Positions 49,921 to 58,206 of a stretch of 64,000 bases of DNA are shown piece after piece (the first letter of the stretch is position 1; each line of letters opens with the position of its first letter). This DNA is from Streptomyces sp. CBMA152 (GTDB lineage Bacteria > Actinomycetota > Actinomycetes > Streptomycetales > Streptomycetaceae), in NCBI RefSeq assembly GCF_014596475.1, contig NZ_MECJ01000014.1:52409-116408 (forward strand). Direction: 5' to 3'. The notes under the pieces were generated by a model. That model saw nothing but the letters and a program-made list of their open reading frames with translations. It searched no databases and was not told the DNA's origin. The translations under genes were made by a program, and so were the position numbers.

Positions 49921-51116
49921 CGATGCCCGCCGACCATGAGACCGACGCCGTACGGCTGCGCGAGACGATGGCGAAGACCCTCGCCAAGGACGGCGCCCTC
50001 GCCGATCCCGCCTGGCTCCAGGCGGTGGAGCAGGTGCCCCGGCACCGGTTCGTGCCCGGCTTCTACCTGCCCGCCGACGAGCGCGACGGACACGGCCTGA
50101 CGGTGTGGCAGCCGGTCACCGCCGAGCTCGACTACGGCCGCTGGCTGACCGCCGCGTACACCGACACCACCTTGATCACGCAGTTCGACGGCGACGAACC
50201 CAACTGGAAGCAGCCAGTGGCACGACACGGTGGGGCACCTACCTCCTCGTCCACGCTGCCTTCACTCGTGTTGCGGATGTGGGCGGACGCCGACCTTCAC
50301 GAGGGGCACACGGTCCTGGAGATCGGCACCGGGACCGGCTACTCGACCGCGCTGGCCTGCGAACGTATCGGCTCCGCCGACATCACCTCCATCGAGGTCG
50401 ACGGCCGCCGCCTGGAGCAGGCCGCGAGCGCGCTCTACGGCTGCGGCTACACCCCCACCCTGGCGGTGGCGGAGGGCAGTTACGGGTACTGGCCCGAAGC
50501 ACCCTTCGACCGGATCGTGGCCGCCTGCTCCTTTCGCGCCGTCCCGCCCGCACTGCTCGCACAGACCCGGCCGGGCGGGAAGATTCTGCTCACCCTCTCG
50601 GGCTGGCTCTACGGCTACGCCCGAGTTCTGCTCACCGTGGCGGCGGACGGCACCGCCGAGGGCCAACTGCTCCCCGGCACCGTCTCGTTCATGTCGGCCC
50701 GCACGCACGCCGCCCCCGCGTTCGGCAACCCCGCCCACTGGGCCGCGTGCCTGCCGGAGAACACCCGGACATCTCGGCACAGCCCGGAGCGGATCACCGC
50801 CGCGACCGAGGAAGCGTTCCACCTCCGCTTCCTGGCCCAGAGCGCGGTGCCCGACGCGCAGATGGTCACCGTCGGCGAGAGAGTCCACTTGGCCGACGTC
50901 GTCACCGGCTCTGCCGCCACCCTCACCCCGACAGACGGCGGTTGGCGCGTACGCGAGGGCGGGCCGGTGAACCTGTGGGAACGGGTTGAGCGCATCCTGG
51001 ACGCCTACGACGCGGCCGGTGCTCCGGGCCCGGATACCTTCACCCTGCACGTCTACGACGGCGGCCAGCACCTGCGGCACCCGCAGCTGCCCGGCCTGCC
51101 GCTACCCCGGCCCTGA
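49917..51116 (+). CDS. PCMT-like methyltransferase of the graspetide system
   Basis: A 399-residue protein with an isoaspartyl-O-methyltransferase-type SAM domain: VLEIGTGTGYSTALACERIG near 118-137, TSIEVDGRRLEQA, and FDRIVAACSFRAVPPALL. A C-terminal extension of about 150 residues is typical of the graspetide-associated branch. In imiditides such as fuscimiditide the partner PIMT methylates an Asp, which then collapses to aspartimide; that chemistry is inferred here. The ATG overlaps the maturase TGA (ATGA). Confidence 0.87.
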   Translation: MTMPADHETDAVRLRETMAKTLAKDGALADPAWLQAVEQVPRHRFVPGFYLPADERDGHGLTVWQPVTAELDYGRWLTAAYTDTTLITQFDGDEPNWKQPVARHGGAPTSSSTLPSLVLRMWADADLHEGHTVLEIGTGTGYSTALACERIGSADITSIEVDGRRLEQAASALYGCGYTPTLAVAEGSYGYWPEAPFDRIVAACSFRAVPPALLAQTRPGGKILLTLSGWLYGYARVLLTVAADGTAEGQLLPGTVSFMSARTHAAPAFGNPAHWAACLPENTRTSRHSPERITAATEEAFHLRFLAQSAVPDAQMVTVGERVHLADVVTGSAATLTPTDGGWRVREGGPVNLWERVERILDAYDAAGAPGPDTFTLHVYDGGQHLRHPQLPGLPLPRP

Positions 51117-51268
51117 GTACCGCGCTGCCGGGCGATCTTGCGGCGGTGCACCGGATCCGACATCGCGGTGTAGATCGTCCTGCGGATCGCCCCGTACTCC
51201 TTCAGCGCGACCGCGACCGTGGCTGCGTCCGGAGGATGCGGTCCGTCCTTCGGGGGCCCGGGGCCCCA

Positions 51269-52108
51269 CTACCCCCGGCTGCGCTCCCCGCTCCCGCGCA
51301 GCACCCGGTGCAGGAACGGCCTTCGCGGGGACGGCACCGCGGCGTTGCCCTCCTGGCTGGCCCGCCACAGGCGTTCGGCCGCGCGGTCGTCCGTACGGCG
51401 TCCGTACTCGTGCGCCAGATGAAGCAGCAGCTTGCAGTGGTGCAGGGCCGTGCCGTGGGCCCTGCGGCTCTCGTGCCTCTCGGCGTCGGTCCGGGCGCGC
51501 AGGCCCGTCCACTCCCCCCGGTCCTCGGCGCACGCGGTGTCGATACGGGCCTCGACCTGCGCGCACCGCGCGAACGCGTCGACGGCCTCCCGGTACCGCT
51601 CCTCGATGTGCTTCACCCTCGTCTTGTCCGCGCCCCAGCGCTCGCGCAGATGGTGGGCGACGTCGTCCATGAACCGCTGGGCGCGCCACCGGTCCTTGGG
51701 GCCGTCCATCTCCATCAGCCGGTCGCACCAGTCCGCCCGGTCGAGCGCCAGCCGCTCCTCCAGACGTACAAGCAGACGGGCCACGCCCAGACTCAGTACG
51801 GTCGTGAACGCGCTCACGCCCTCCTGCTGTCTGCGGCCCCGCCGGGTCACGCCCGCGCCCACGAGCGCGAAGGTCGCGGCGGGCAAGTGCGAGGCCAGCG
51901 GCAGCAGATACGCGCCCGCGCCGGCCGCCGCCGCCATCAGCAGACACACCGCCGAGGCCAGGGCCGCCGCGTGGACGCTGCCCAGCAGGCGGCCCTTGCC
52001 GTGGCAGCGGTCGGTCAGGGTGATCCAGGTGACGACCGCGCTCAGTCCCGCCGCTAAGCCCTCCTGGCCCGCGAGCTCGGACACCGTCTGCATGCTCAAC
52101 GCCCCCAC
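51269..52108 (-). CDS. membrane protein of unknown function
   Basis: About 279 residues. Two or three hydrophobic segments lie in the first 100 residues (LAAGLSAVVTWITL, LASAVCLLMAAAAGAGAYLLPLA, LPAATFALVGAGV). A long helical, charged cytosolic part follows (RLEERLALDRADWCDRL, HIEERYREAVDAFARC). No known domain recognised. The start may be GTG 52108 or ATG 52093. It converges on the graspetide methyltransferase, with 152 bases between the stops. Confidence 0.6.
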   Translation of the reverse strand: MGALSMQTVSELAGQEGLAAGLSAVVTWITLTDRCHGKGRLLGSVHAAALASAVCLLMAAAAGAGAYLLPLASHLPAATFALVGAGVTRRGRRQQEGVSAFTTVLSLGVARLLVRLEERLALDRADWCDRLMEMDGPKDRWRAQRFMDDVAHHLRERWGADKTRVKHIEERYREAVDAFARCAQVEARIDTACAEDRGEWTGLRARTDAERHESRRAHGTALHHCKLLLHLAHEYGRRTDDRAAERLWRASQEGNAAVPSPRRPFLHRVLRGSGERSRG

Positions 52109-52347
52109 TGCCGCCCGCGTACCACTTGTTCACGCCCTGTCACGACGTTGCTGTGTGCACGATATTCGCAGACCGCCGAACCGCTGGTCACTCAAGGGAG
52201 TACCAGCCAAAGGGAGTACACGGTCGGGGGACTGGTGCCGACCGGTGACTTGAAGTAGTTTTGTCGTTACTCCCCGTGCACGATGGCGCCTTGTCGCGGG
52301 GAGCTGAGCTGAACACGGCCGAACAGAGCAGAGCAGAAAGGCACCCC

Positions 52348-52830
52348 ATGCAGCACCGGCACCGCATGCGGAATCTCTCCCGTACGTGCGTCTTCGCCTT
52401 CGCGGGTCTCCTGGCGACCGTCACCTCGTCCGCGGGGCCGGTGTCCGCCGCCCCCGCCCCCGCGCACGCCCCTTCGGCCGCCCGGGCCGCCGATTGCAAG
52501 GGCATCGGCACCTCGTTCGACGACCGGATGCTCCCCGGGCAGTGCCTGCGCAACGGCGGCTACCGCTTCGAGATGCAGTACGACGGCAATCTCGTCCTGT
52601 ACTCGGGCTCGCGCGCATGCTGGGCGAGCGGTACGGACGGGACCGACGGCGTGTACGCGAAGTACTCCGGGGACTGGAAGATCGATTCGCCGTACATGAC
52701 CCTGGAGTCGCAGTTCGGCGAGCTCAGGAAGTACCGGGGCACCTACACGTATCTGCACAAGAGCGGCAACGTGAGCCTCAACAACAAGGGCGAAGTGTGG
52801 ATCGCGTACGGGAAGATGGCCAATTGCTGA
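52348..52830 (+). CDS. secreted bulb-type-lectin-like protein
   Basis: A 160-residue protein. A Sec signal peptide (RNLSRTCVFAFAGLLATVTSSAGPVSAAPA) is followed by a mature part with DDRMLPGQCLRNGGYRFEMQYDGNLVLYSGSRACWASG, the B-lectin pattern GQxL...F.MQxDGNLVLY. Four cysteines in the mature protein could form two disulfides. It should be secreted and bind sugars, or use the fold for another purpose. AAAGG precedes the ATG. The stop overlaps the start of the next small secreted protein. Confidence 0.8.
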   Translation: MQHRHRMRNLSRTCVFAFAGLLATVTSSAGPVSAAPAPAHAPSAARAADCKGIGTSFDDRMLPGQCLRNGGYRFEMQYDGNLVLYSGSRACWASGTDGTDGVYAKYSGDWKIDSPYMTLESQFGELRKYRGTYTYLHKSGNVSLNNKGEVWIAYGKMANC

Positions 52831-53144
52831 CGTCGACGGCGGTACGTGTGCGAGGGGCGGTGGCGGCGGCTTTCGTCGCGGTCGCCGCGCTCACCGGCGT
52901 CTCCGCGACAGCGACCGCGTCCGCGTCTTCGGCCACGGCAGTCGTCGCCGAAGACGTCTGCGCCGCCAACGACAACCTCGGGGAGATCGCGACCAACTTC
53001 ATCTCGCGCTGCCGCAAGGGCTCCATCCGATCGGTGTTCCCCGGGCAGCACTACGGCGACACCCTCGGGTACATCAAGGGCTGCGGCGACGCGTCCTGCA
53101 AGACTGCCTGGAAACTGTTGAACGACAACCGGTTCAAGAAGTAA
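52824..53144 (+). CDS. small secreted cysteine-containing protein
   Basis: About 106 residues. A signal peptide (VRGAVAAAFVAVAALTGVSATATASAS) is followed by EDVCAANDNLGEIATNFISRCRKGSIRSVFPGQHYGDTLGYIKGCGDASCKTAWKLLNDNRF, with four cysteines. TTG 52824 is preferred because it overlaps the upstream stop by seven bases with GGAAG before it; GTG 52848 is an alternative. Probably co-translated and co-secreted with the lectin-like protein. Family not recognised. Confidence 0.68.
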   Translation: MLTSTAVRVRGAVAAAFVAVAALTGVSATATASASSATAVVAEDVCAANDNLGEIATNFISRCRKGSIRSVFPGQHYGDTLGYIKGCGDASCKTAWKLLNDNRFKK

Positions 53145-53151
53145 GGCGAAG

Positions 53152-53490
53152 GTGGCCGGGGAGATGAGCCTTTTCGTCGCCGTCCTGCTGTGCGCGGCCT
53201 CGACCACAGCCGAGGACCAGGCTCCCCTCTATCAGGAGAACTTCGTCCTGCTGACGGCACAGGACGAGGACGAGGCCCGCGACAAGGCGCTTGCCCACGG
53301 CAAGCGCCTTGAGACGCGTTACGAGAACGAGCTCGGCGAGACCGTCACCTGGAAGCTGCTCCACGTCGTGGACGTCAACGAGGTCTCGGACCCCGAACTG
53401 GGTGACGGGTCCGAGCTGTACACCCGGCACTTCCGGAACTACGACGCCTATCGGTCCTTCGAACCGCTGCTGTCCGGGGAGGAGCTCTAG
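53152..53490 (+). CDS. DUF4288-domain protein
   Basis: About 112 residues. LFVAVLLCAASTTAEDQAPLYQENFVLLTAQDEDEARDKALAHGKRLET and YENELGETVTWKLLHVVDVNEVSD match the DUF4288 pattern. It is cytosolic, with no signal peptide. GTG 53152 or ATG 53164 may be the start. It follows the secreted pair by seven bases and may be in the same transcript, although a functional link is unclear. Confidence 0.78.
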   Translation: MAGEMSLFVAVLLCAASTTAEDQAPLYQENFVLLTAQDEDEARDKALAHGKRLETRYENELGETVTWKLLHVVDVNEVSDPELGDGSELYTRHFRNYDAYRSFEPLLSGEEL

Positions 53491-53502
53491 AGCTCTGCGG
53501 TT

Positions 53503-54072
53503 TCAGGCCGCGAACCCCACGTTCGTCACGTACTCGTACTGGCCCCAGTTCGAGCCCAGGTCCTCGATGACGGTGGTCCACTCGTCGTCCAGGCCCTGGG
53601 TGTCGCCCTTCGCCCAGCACTCCACGATGCGGTCCCAGCGGCGTACGTTCATCGTGCGGTACTCGACGATCCGCTGGCGCGGGCGGTCGACCTGGGACTG
53701 GTTGAGGGGGTGCAGCTCGACGCGCGTACCGCCTCGGGAGTTGAGGCGTTTGAGCAGGTGGCGGGCGACGTTCTGACGGCGGACCGTCCAGTACGCCGTG
53801 TCGATGCGGTCCAGGTTCGCGGGGGTCGGCCGGCGCTTCTCGTCGAGCCACGCCTTGAGGGTGCGTTCGGTGACCGTAAGGCCCGCCTCGCGGGCGGCCT
53901 GGCGGGCATGCGGTGTACGCGTCAGATAGTGCAGGCGGGCGAGCAGGCCGCGCCTGACGGTGACGGGGGTCGCGATGCCGCCCGCGAGGTCGTCGAGGGT
54001 GCGGAAGACGAGCTCGCTGCCCTTGTAGCCACGGGCGCCGAACAGGCCGAACTCATGGGTGCGCTCGGGCAT
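53503..54072 (-). CDS. small HTH protein, candidate terminal-protein-like partner
   Basis: This 189-residue protein has an HTH-like segment at about 58-80 (RQAAREAGLTVTERTLKAWLDEKRRPTPANL) followed by RIDTAYWTVRRQNVARHLLKRLNS and a mixed C-terminal domain ending YEYVTNVGFAA. Length and HTH position resemble Streptomyces terminal protein Tpg (about 185 residues), although no clear sequence match is claimed. One base separates its start from the stop of the HTH-PolB-like gene, as in tap-tpg pairs. Plain regulation is the alternative. Confidence 0.6.
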   Translation of the reverse strand: MPERTHEFGLFGARGYKGSELVFRTLDDLAGGIATPVTVRRGLLARLHYLTRTPHARQAAREAGLTVTERTLKAWLDEKRRPTPANLDRIDTAYWTVRRQNVARHLLKRLNSRGGTRVELHPLNQSQVDRPRQRIVEYRTMNVRRWDRIVECWAKGDTQGLDDEWTTVIEDLGSNWGQYEYVTNVGFAA

Positions 54073-54073
54073 T

Positions 54074-55600
54074 TCAGTCCTCTTCCTGCGACGCCTGGTC
54101 CTGGTCGCCCTCGGCCTGGCCCACGTCGTACACGTCCTTCAGCTTGACCTCGGTCACGCCACGGCCCTCCGCGAACACCTGGCGCCAGTCGCCGATGACG
54201 TGGAGCTCGTCGGTGCCCATCGCCCGTACGACGGTCAGGCCCTCGTCGTGCGCCTTGTACGCCTTCATCCAGAGGTTGGCGAAGGCCTGCGAGCGGATGA
54301 TGTGCATCCAGTCCGGACGGTACAGCTCGCGGTTGTAGTTCGACTCGCCCATCGTCGAGACGAACTTGGAGTACATCGCCTTCACGTACTCCAGTGTCAC
54401 CTCGTCGTCGTCGGCGAGTGCCGCCTCGCGGGCGTCCTTGAGGGCGATACGGAACTTCTCCAGCAGGTTCTCCGTCGCGCCCGAGGTGTACGACTCGTGG
54501 ATCTCGGGCGGGTCGCACAGGCCGTACTTGGGGCCGGACAGGCGCAGCAGAAGACGCAGGGTCGGCTCGGTGACCCAGAGGGGGCCGGGCTCGTCGCGGT
54601 TGCCGATCGGGTTCGGCAGCACCGCGTCGTGCTCCCACTCCGGCGGGGTGATCAGGTGCACGCCGGCCCGGCGGCGGTCGTGCTCGAAGCCCGCCGAGTG
54701 CTCCAACTGGCCCAGCGGCAGATGGGTCTTGAGCGCGGAGAGGTAGGCGCCGTTGATGTCGAGCGCGGTCACCTCGTGGCGGCCGGGCGGCAGCTCGTGG
54801 CGGGTCCACTTGGGACGCGCCTCCCAGATCTGGTCGGCGCCCTTCGCTGTCTGCTTGCGCAGGATGTCGGGGATCCAGGGGTGGGCGATGATGTCGTAAC
54901 GGGCGCCCTTGCGGGTGTCGTCCAACAGCCGCATGGCATCCGGGATTGCCCGCCGCAGCAGCGCGGCCGTGGCCGCGTCGATGTCGCCCTTGTGCTCGGC
55001 GAGGGCTGCCTGGACGGCCTCGGCGATGAGGTGGGTCGCGTCGGGCTGGTCCTGGAAGGCGCGGCGGGTGGGGGGTTTGGGGGGCTTGGCCGACGACGGT
55101 CGGGGGTGGGTTGCCGGAGCCGCGGGGGCCTTCGACTGGGGCGCCTGCGGTGCCGGTTCGGGTTCCGTCCGGCAGTCGGCCGGGTCGAGGTGCTGGGCGA
55201 AACCGGCCACGCGGGTGCGGGCGGGGTGGCCGCACAGGACGCAGGGCTCGGGGGTGGCGAGGACTTCGACGTCGTCGTCGAGATCGGCGTCAGCCGGTAC
55301 GACATCGGCCGGGGAGTCCTCCGGCTCTTCGGCCTCGGCTGTGGTCGGCTCGGCCGTCGTATCGAGCTTGGCGCGCAGGCCGTCCAAGAGATACGCGTAC
55401 CGGGTACGCACCTCGCCCGACGGCTCGCGGCCCGTCTCCCAGCCGGTGACCGTACTCGGGCTCACGCCCAGCGCGCGGGCGACCTGGGTCTTGGACAGCC
55501 GGGCCTGCTCACGCAGCCGGATCCGCTCGGCGGGCTCGGGCAGCACGGCCTCGGGGCCGACCTCGGCGAGCAGCGAGTCGATGGCGTCGAAGTCGCTCAC
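54074..55600 (-). CDS. HTH protein with PolB-like palm motifs (Tap-like candidate)
   Basis: A 508-residue protein. An XRE HTH lies at 35-60 (KTQVARALGVSPSTVTGWETGREP), and a CxxC...H...C zinc-finger-like group at 120-143. Beyond 270 it shows polymerase-like motifs in order: VTALDINGAYLSAL (Asp281, motif A), EYVKAMYSKFVSTMGE (Lys407, motif B), and VVRAMGTDELHV (Asp464, motif C with Gly instead of the first Asp). This fits a diverged protein-primed family B polymerase or the telomere-associated primase Tap. GTG 55600 overlaps the upstream XRE stop (GTGA). Confidence 0.65.
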   Translation of the reverse strand: MSDFDAIDSLLAEVGPEAVLPEPAERIRLREQARLSKTQVARALGVSPSTVTGWETGREPSGEVRTRYAYLLDGLRAKLDTTAEPTTAEAEEPEDSPADVVPADADLDDDVEVLATPEPCVLCGHPARTRVAGFAQHLDPADCRTEPEPAPQAPQSKAPAAPATHPRPSSAKPPKPPTRRAFQDQPDATHLIAEAVQAALAEHKGDIDAATAALLRRAIPDAMRLLDDTRKGARYDIIAHPWIPDILRKQTAKGADQIWEARPKWTRHELPPGRHEVTALDINGAYLSALKTHLPLGQLEHSAGFEHDRRRAGVHLITPPEWEHDAVLPNPIGNRDEPGPLWVTEPTLRLLLRLSGPKYGLCDPPEIHESYTSGATENLLEKFRIALKDAREAALADDDEVTLEYVKAMYSKFVSTMGESNYNRELYRPDWMHIIRSQAFANLWMKAYKAHDEGLTVVRAMGTDELHVIGDWRQVFAEGRGVTEVKLKDVYDVGQAEGDQDQASQEED

Positions 55601-55899
55601 GCCCCGGCCCCGTTCTTCGCACCGTTACCGTTGCCGCTGACATGCGCGTTGGCGACACGGTGTGCCACCGGCAGCGCCTCGCACGCCCGGGTCGGCCCGG
55701 CGAGTACGTCGAGCGCGCCGATACCGTAGTGCTCGGCCAGCACGTCACAGTCCCGCAGACTCCAGGCGGTCGCCCCCGACTGACGCCGTGACACCTGCGT
55801 CTGCGAGAGCCCCAGCGCCGCCGCGACATCCGTCTGCGACTCCCCGGTCACCTGCATCAACGCGGCCACCGTCAGCCTCAGCGACTCCTCCAGTCCCAT
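55597..55899 (-). CDS. XRE-family HTH protein
   Basis: A 100-residue HTH protein (SQTDVAAALGLSQTQVSRRQSG at about 20-41). It is first in a three-gene operon with the HTH-PolB-like and 189-residue genes. A Gly/Asn-rich tail NGNGAKNGAGA is unusual. It probably regulates the operon or assists its DNA binding. Confidence 0.75.
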   Translation of the reverse strand: MGLEESLRLTVAALMQVTGESQTDVAAALGLSQTQVSRRQSGATAWSLRDCDVLAEHYGIGALDVLAGPTRACEALPVAHRVANAHVSGNGNGAKNGAGA

Positions 55900-56071
55900 G
55901 CCATAACCGTATCAGATATGCGATTACCGCATGGGTTGAGGAGGTGGATGGGGTGCGGCGGGAAAACGGGGAATGGACATGCGCCGTGCGGTGCATGCCC
56001 ATTCCCCGGCGTCCGATGCGGACGCGTAGCCGGTCCTGGCACAGCTGGGTCAGCCCCGGACCGGCCGCAGG

Positions 56072-56389
56072 TCAGCCGTACGTCTCGACCCACATGTTGA
56101 CCGCGCCGCCACCCATGCCGCAGTCCAGGATCGAGGCCCACTCCTTGCCCATCGAGCGGCCGCCCTCAGTGCCGGTGTACGGGCCGCGCACACCGCCGAC
56201 GTTGGCGCAGTAGCCGTGCACCCGCCAGCGGCCGTTCTCGTGGTCGCACCAGCCCACACCGGCGCCGTCGTTCCGGTTGTAGGCGTGGCAGCTGCTCGCG
56301 GCGCTCGCGGACGGAGCGGCGAAGAGCATCGCGCCCGCCGCGACGGCCAGCGCGGTGGACACGGTTCCCGCAAAACGCAGACGTGACAT
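56072..56389 (-). CDS. small secreted protein
   Basis: A 105-residue protein with a Sec signal peptide (RFAGTVSTALAVAAGAMLFAAPSASA). The mature part contains SSCHAYNRNDGAGVGWCDHENGRWRVHGYCANVGG and DCGMGGGAVNMWVETYG, with four cysteines. Family not recognised; such proteins are frequent in Streptomyces secretomes. The start MSRLRF at 56389 places the charged n-region correctly. Confidence 0.75.
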   Translation of the reverse strand: MSRLRFAGTVSTALAVAAGAMLFAAPSASAASSCHAYNRNDGAGVGWCDHENGRWRVHGYCANVGGVRGPYTGTEGGRSMGKEWASILDCGMGGGAVNMWVETYG

Positions 56390-57069
56390 ATCAGTGATCC
56401 CCATTTCTGATGTGCAACTTTCCGCCCTCGCCCTGGTCGGGGGCGAAGACCGCAGGGGGCAGCCGGTCAAGCCGCCTCCTGCTGCTGGTTTCCCGGCCGG
56501 CGCCGGCCGGGGAACCGTGACCTCGATCGAGGAGCAGCAAGGGGGAACAGGCAGACAGCCGACCGAGTCGTCAGTTGTGAGCACGACAGACTCGGTGGCC
56601 CCTGCGGGCGCGCCCCCTTCGCAATACGAGGGTTACAGATGGGGCTAACAACTCGCTAACCGCCGCCCCCGGCCCGTCAGTTCAGCCTCGGCGGGGTCCA
56701 GTCCGCGTGGCGCAGGATCATGCGGAGAGCCATGCTGGACGGGCAGCGGCATTACCGCGTCCTGGCCGACCTGTTCGATGCCGACAGCCTGCTGCTCGCC
56801 GTCCGTCTGTCGATGAGCTCTGTGTGCGATTGCACGTCAGCGGCTACCTCGGCGTCCGTGAAGGTGGCCATGGGCGGAAGGAAGGATCACGGTGTCATCG
56901 TGCGCGTGACCCATCGGTGGCAGTAGAGGGCGATGCGAATCGTGCCGAAGAGCGCTGGCAGAGGCCTCCGCAGCGGACTGCTCTACCTGAGGCGTAGCCG
57001 GATCAGTTCCGGGAAAGGGCCTGCCGAACCAAGTCTGCGAGGCTGGAGGAGGACCCGCCGTACTCAAGG
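56390..57069. other. 680-base region without a convincing gene
   Basis: Several short frames exist, but none gives a recognisable protein. The part next to the secreted protein gene probably holds its promoter. A GC-rich near-perfect palindrome lies at 56487-56516. The 56700-57060 part may be decayed coding sequence. Confidence 0.45.
56487..56516. repeat. 30-base near-perfect palindrome
   Basis: GGTTTCCCGGCCGGC is followed directly by GCCGGCCGGGGAACC; one pair out of fifteen is mismatched. It lies about 100 bases upstream of the small secreted protein gene. It may be a regulator site or a terminator of an unseen transcript. Confidence 0.5.
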
Positions 57070-57357
57070 TCACCCAAGGAGTTCGGTCACAGCAACGGCC
57101 TGGATCGCAGGGGCCCACCGAGCCTTCATGTTGATCATCGCCGGTGTGCTCTCGGCGTAGACCACGTCCCAGGAGCCGAAGTTACAGATCACCACCATGT
57201 ATTCAGGGACAGAGTCCAGACCTTCCTTGCGGCGGTAGATCTCCAGCCACAGGGGAGTGAAGTCCTTCTTCGACAGCGTGCCCCTACGGTGCCGCATCAA
57301 CAGGCCACGCACTGCCGCTTTAGCCACCTTGGTATTGCCCGCGTGACTGCAAAGCAC
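57070..57357 (-). CDS. hypothetical protein, 95 residues, possibly a remnant
   Basis: The sequence (LLMRHRRGTLSKKDFTPLWLEIYRRKEGLDSVPEYMVVICNFG) has a balanced composition and lower GC than its surroundings, unlike the shadow frames nearby. No family recognised. Plausible coding sequence continues upstream in another frame (WWFELPESDDISKAGPRRRKAAARVG), so the gene may be frameshifted near 57345-57370 and truncated. Confidence 0.45.
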   Translation of the reverse strand: MLCSHAGNTKVAKAAVRGLLMRHRRGTLSKKDFTPLWLEIYRRKEGLDSVPEYMVVICNFGSWDVVYAESTPAMINMKARWAPAIQAVAVTELLG

Positions 57358-57511
57358 GGCCGGCCTACCCGAGCAGCAGCCTTGCGGCGCCTGGGGCCGG
57401 CCTTCGAAATGTCATCGCTCTCTGGCAGTTCGAACCACCAGCAGCAGCCTCTCGTGCAGCGGACACGGCAGTGCCCCGGACCCAATCGGATCTGAGGCGC
57501 TGCTGCCGTAT

Positions 57512-57769
57512 TCAGGCTTCGACGTACGCGACGATCGTGATCTGTCGAAGGGCCGTGACGTAGTAGATGACGCGGACCCCGTCGATATCGTCGACGTAGT
57601 CGCGCAGCAGGGTGTCGGGCACCGGAGTGCCCAGCTCGGGGTTGACGCTGATCGCGACGATCGCGCGGTCCAGACGGTGTGTCTCGCTCGCCGTGAGCTT
57701 CGCCAGTTGGCTCAGGGCGGGCTCCACCAGGACGACCTGGGAGCGGCGCGGGGCGTGGTCAGGCGACAC
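57512..57769 (-). CDS. RelE/ParE-like toxin candidate
   Basis: About 85 residues with the RelE/ParE pattern: SQVVLVEPALSQLAKLTASETHRLDRAIVAIS, then LRDYVDDIDGVRVIYYVTALRQITIVAYVEA. The C-terminal beta strand with RVIYYV is typical. Such toxins cleave mRNA at the ribosome or poison gyrase. GTG 57769 or 57781 may be the start; either overlaps the upstream antitoxin candidate. Confidence 0.68.
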   Translation of the reverse strand: MSPDHAPRRSQVVLVEPALSQLAKLTASETHRLDRAIVAISVNPELGTPVPDTLLRDYVDDIDGVRVIYYVTALRQITIVAYVEA

Positions 57770-58010
57770 GGGGCTGCTCACCAGCGAGGCGGTCCAGGTG
57801 GGCGTCGCGGGCTTCCTCCCACAGCACGCCTGTCTCCGGGGACGGGTAGCCGTTGGCGGCGATGTCCTCCAGTACCGAGGCGAGGACGTCGACTCGCGCG
57901 CGCTGGTCGGCCGCGTACGCACGGGCGGAAGCGGCGGCGCGCTCATCGAGGGGCTGGCGGTCGGGCACGCGGGCCGGCTGCTCGCTCATCCGGGGCTCCT
58001 GGGCTGTCAT
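57759..58010 (-). CDS. antitoxin candidate
   Basis: An 83-residue acidic, helical protein (AAASARAYAADQRARVDVLASVLEDIAANGYPSPETGVLWEEARDAHLDRL). It precedes and overlaps the RelE-like gene, the standard order of type II modules. No DNA-binding fold is evident. ATG 58010 or 57989 may be the start. Confidence 0.6.
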   Translation of the reverse strand: MTAQEPRMSEQPARVPDRQPLDERAAASARAYAADQRARVDVLASVLEDIAANGYPSPETGVLWEEARDAHLDRLAGEQPRVA

Positions 58011-58206
58011 CTCCGGTGTGTGTCACCACGGTATCGCCGTGGAGGGCCGCTGGAGCCGGGTACTGACGAACCGGTCGTCGCAGCTGCCGTGGACCGAGGC
58101 GCCGGGGAGATGGGCTCCTCCCTCCGCCAGAAGCGCGCTGGCGCTGGCCGGTTAGCAATGGGATCCCGATCGCCGTCCAGGCCGCTCTGATCTGGTCGTA
58201 CGCCGT

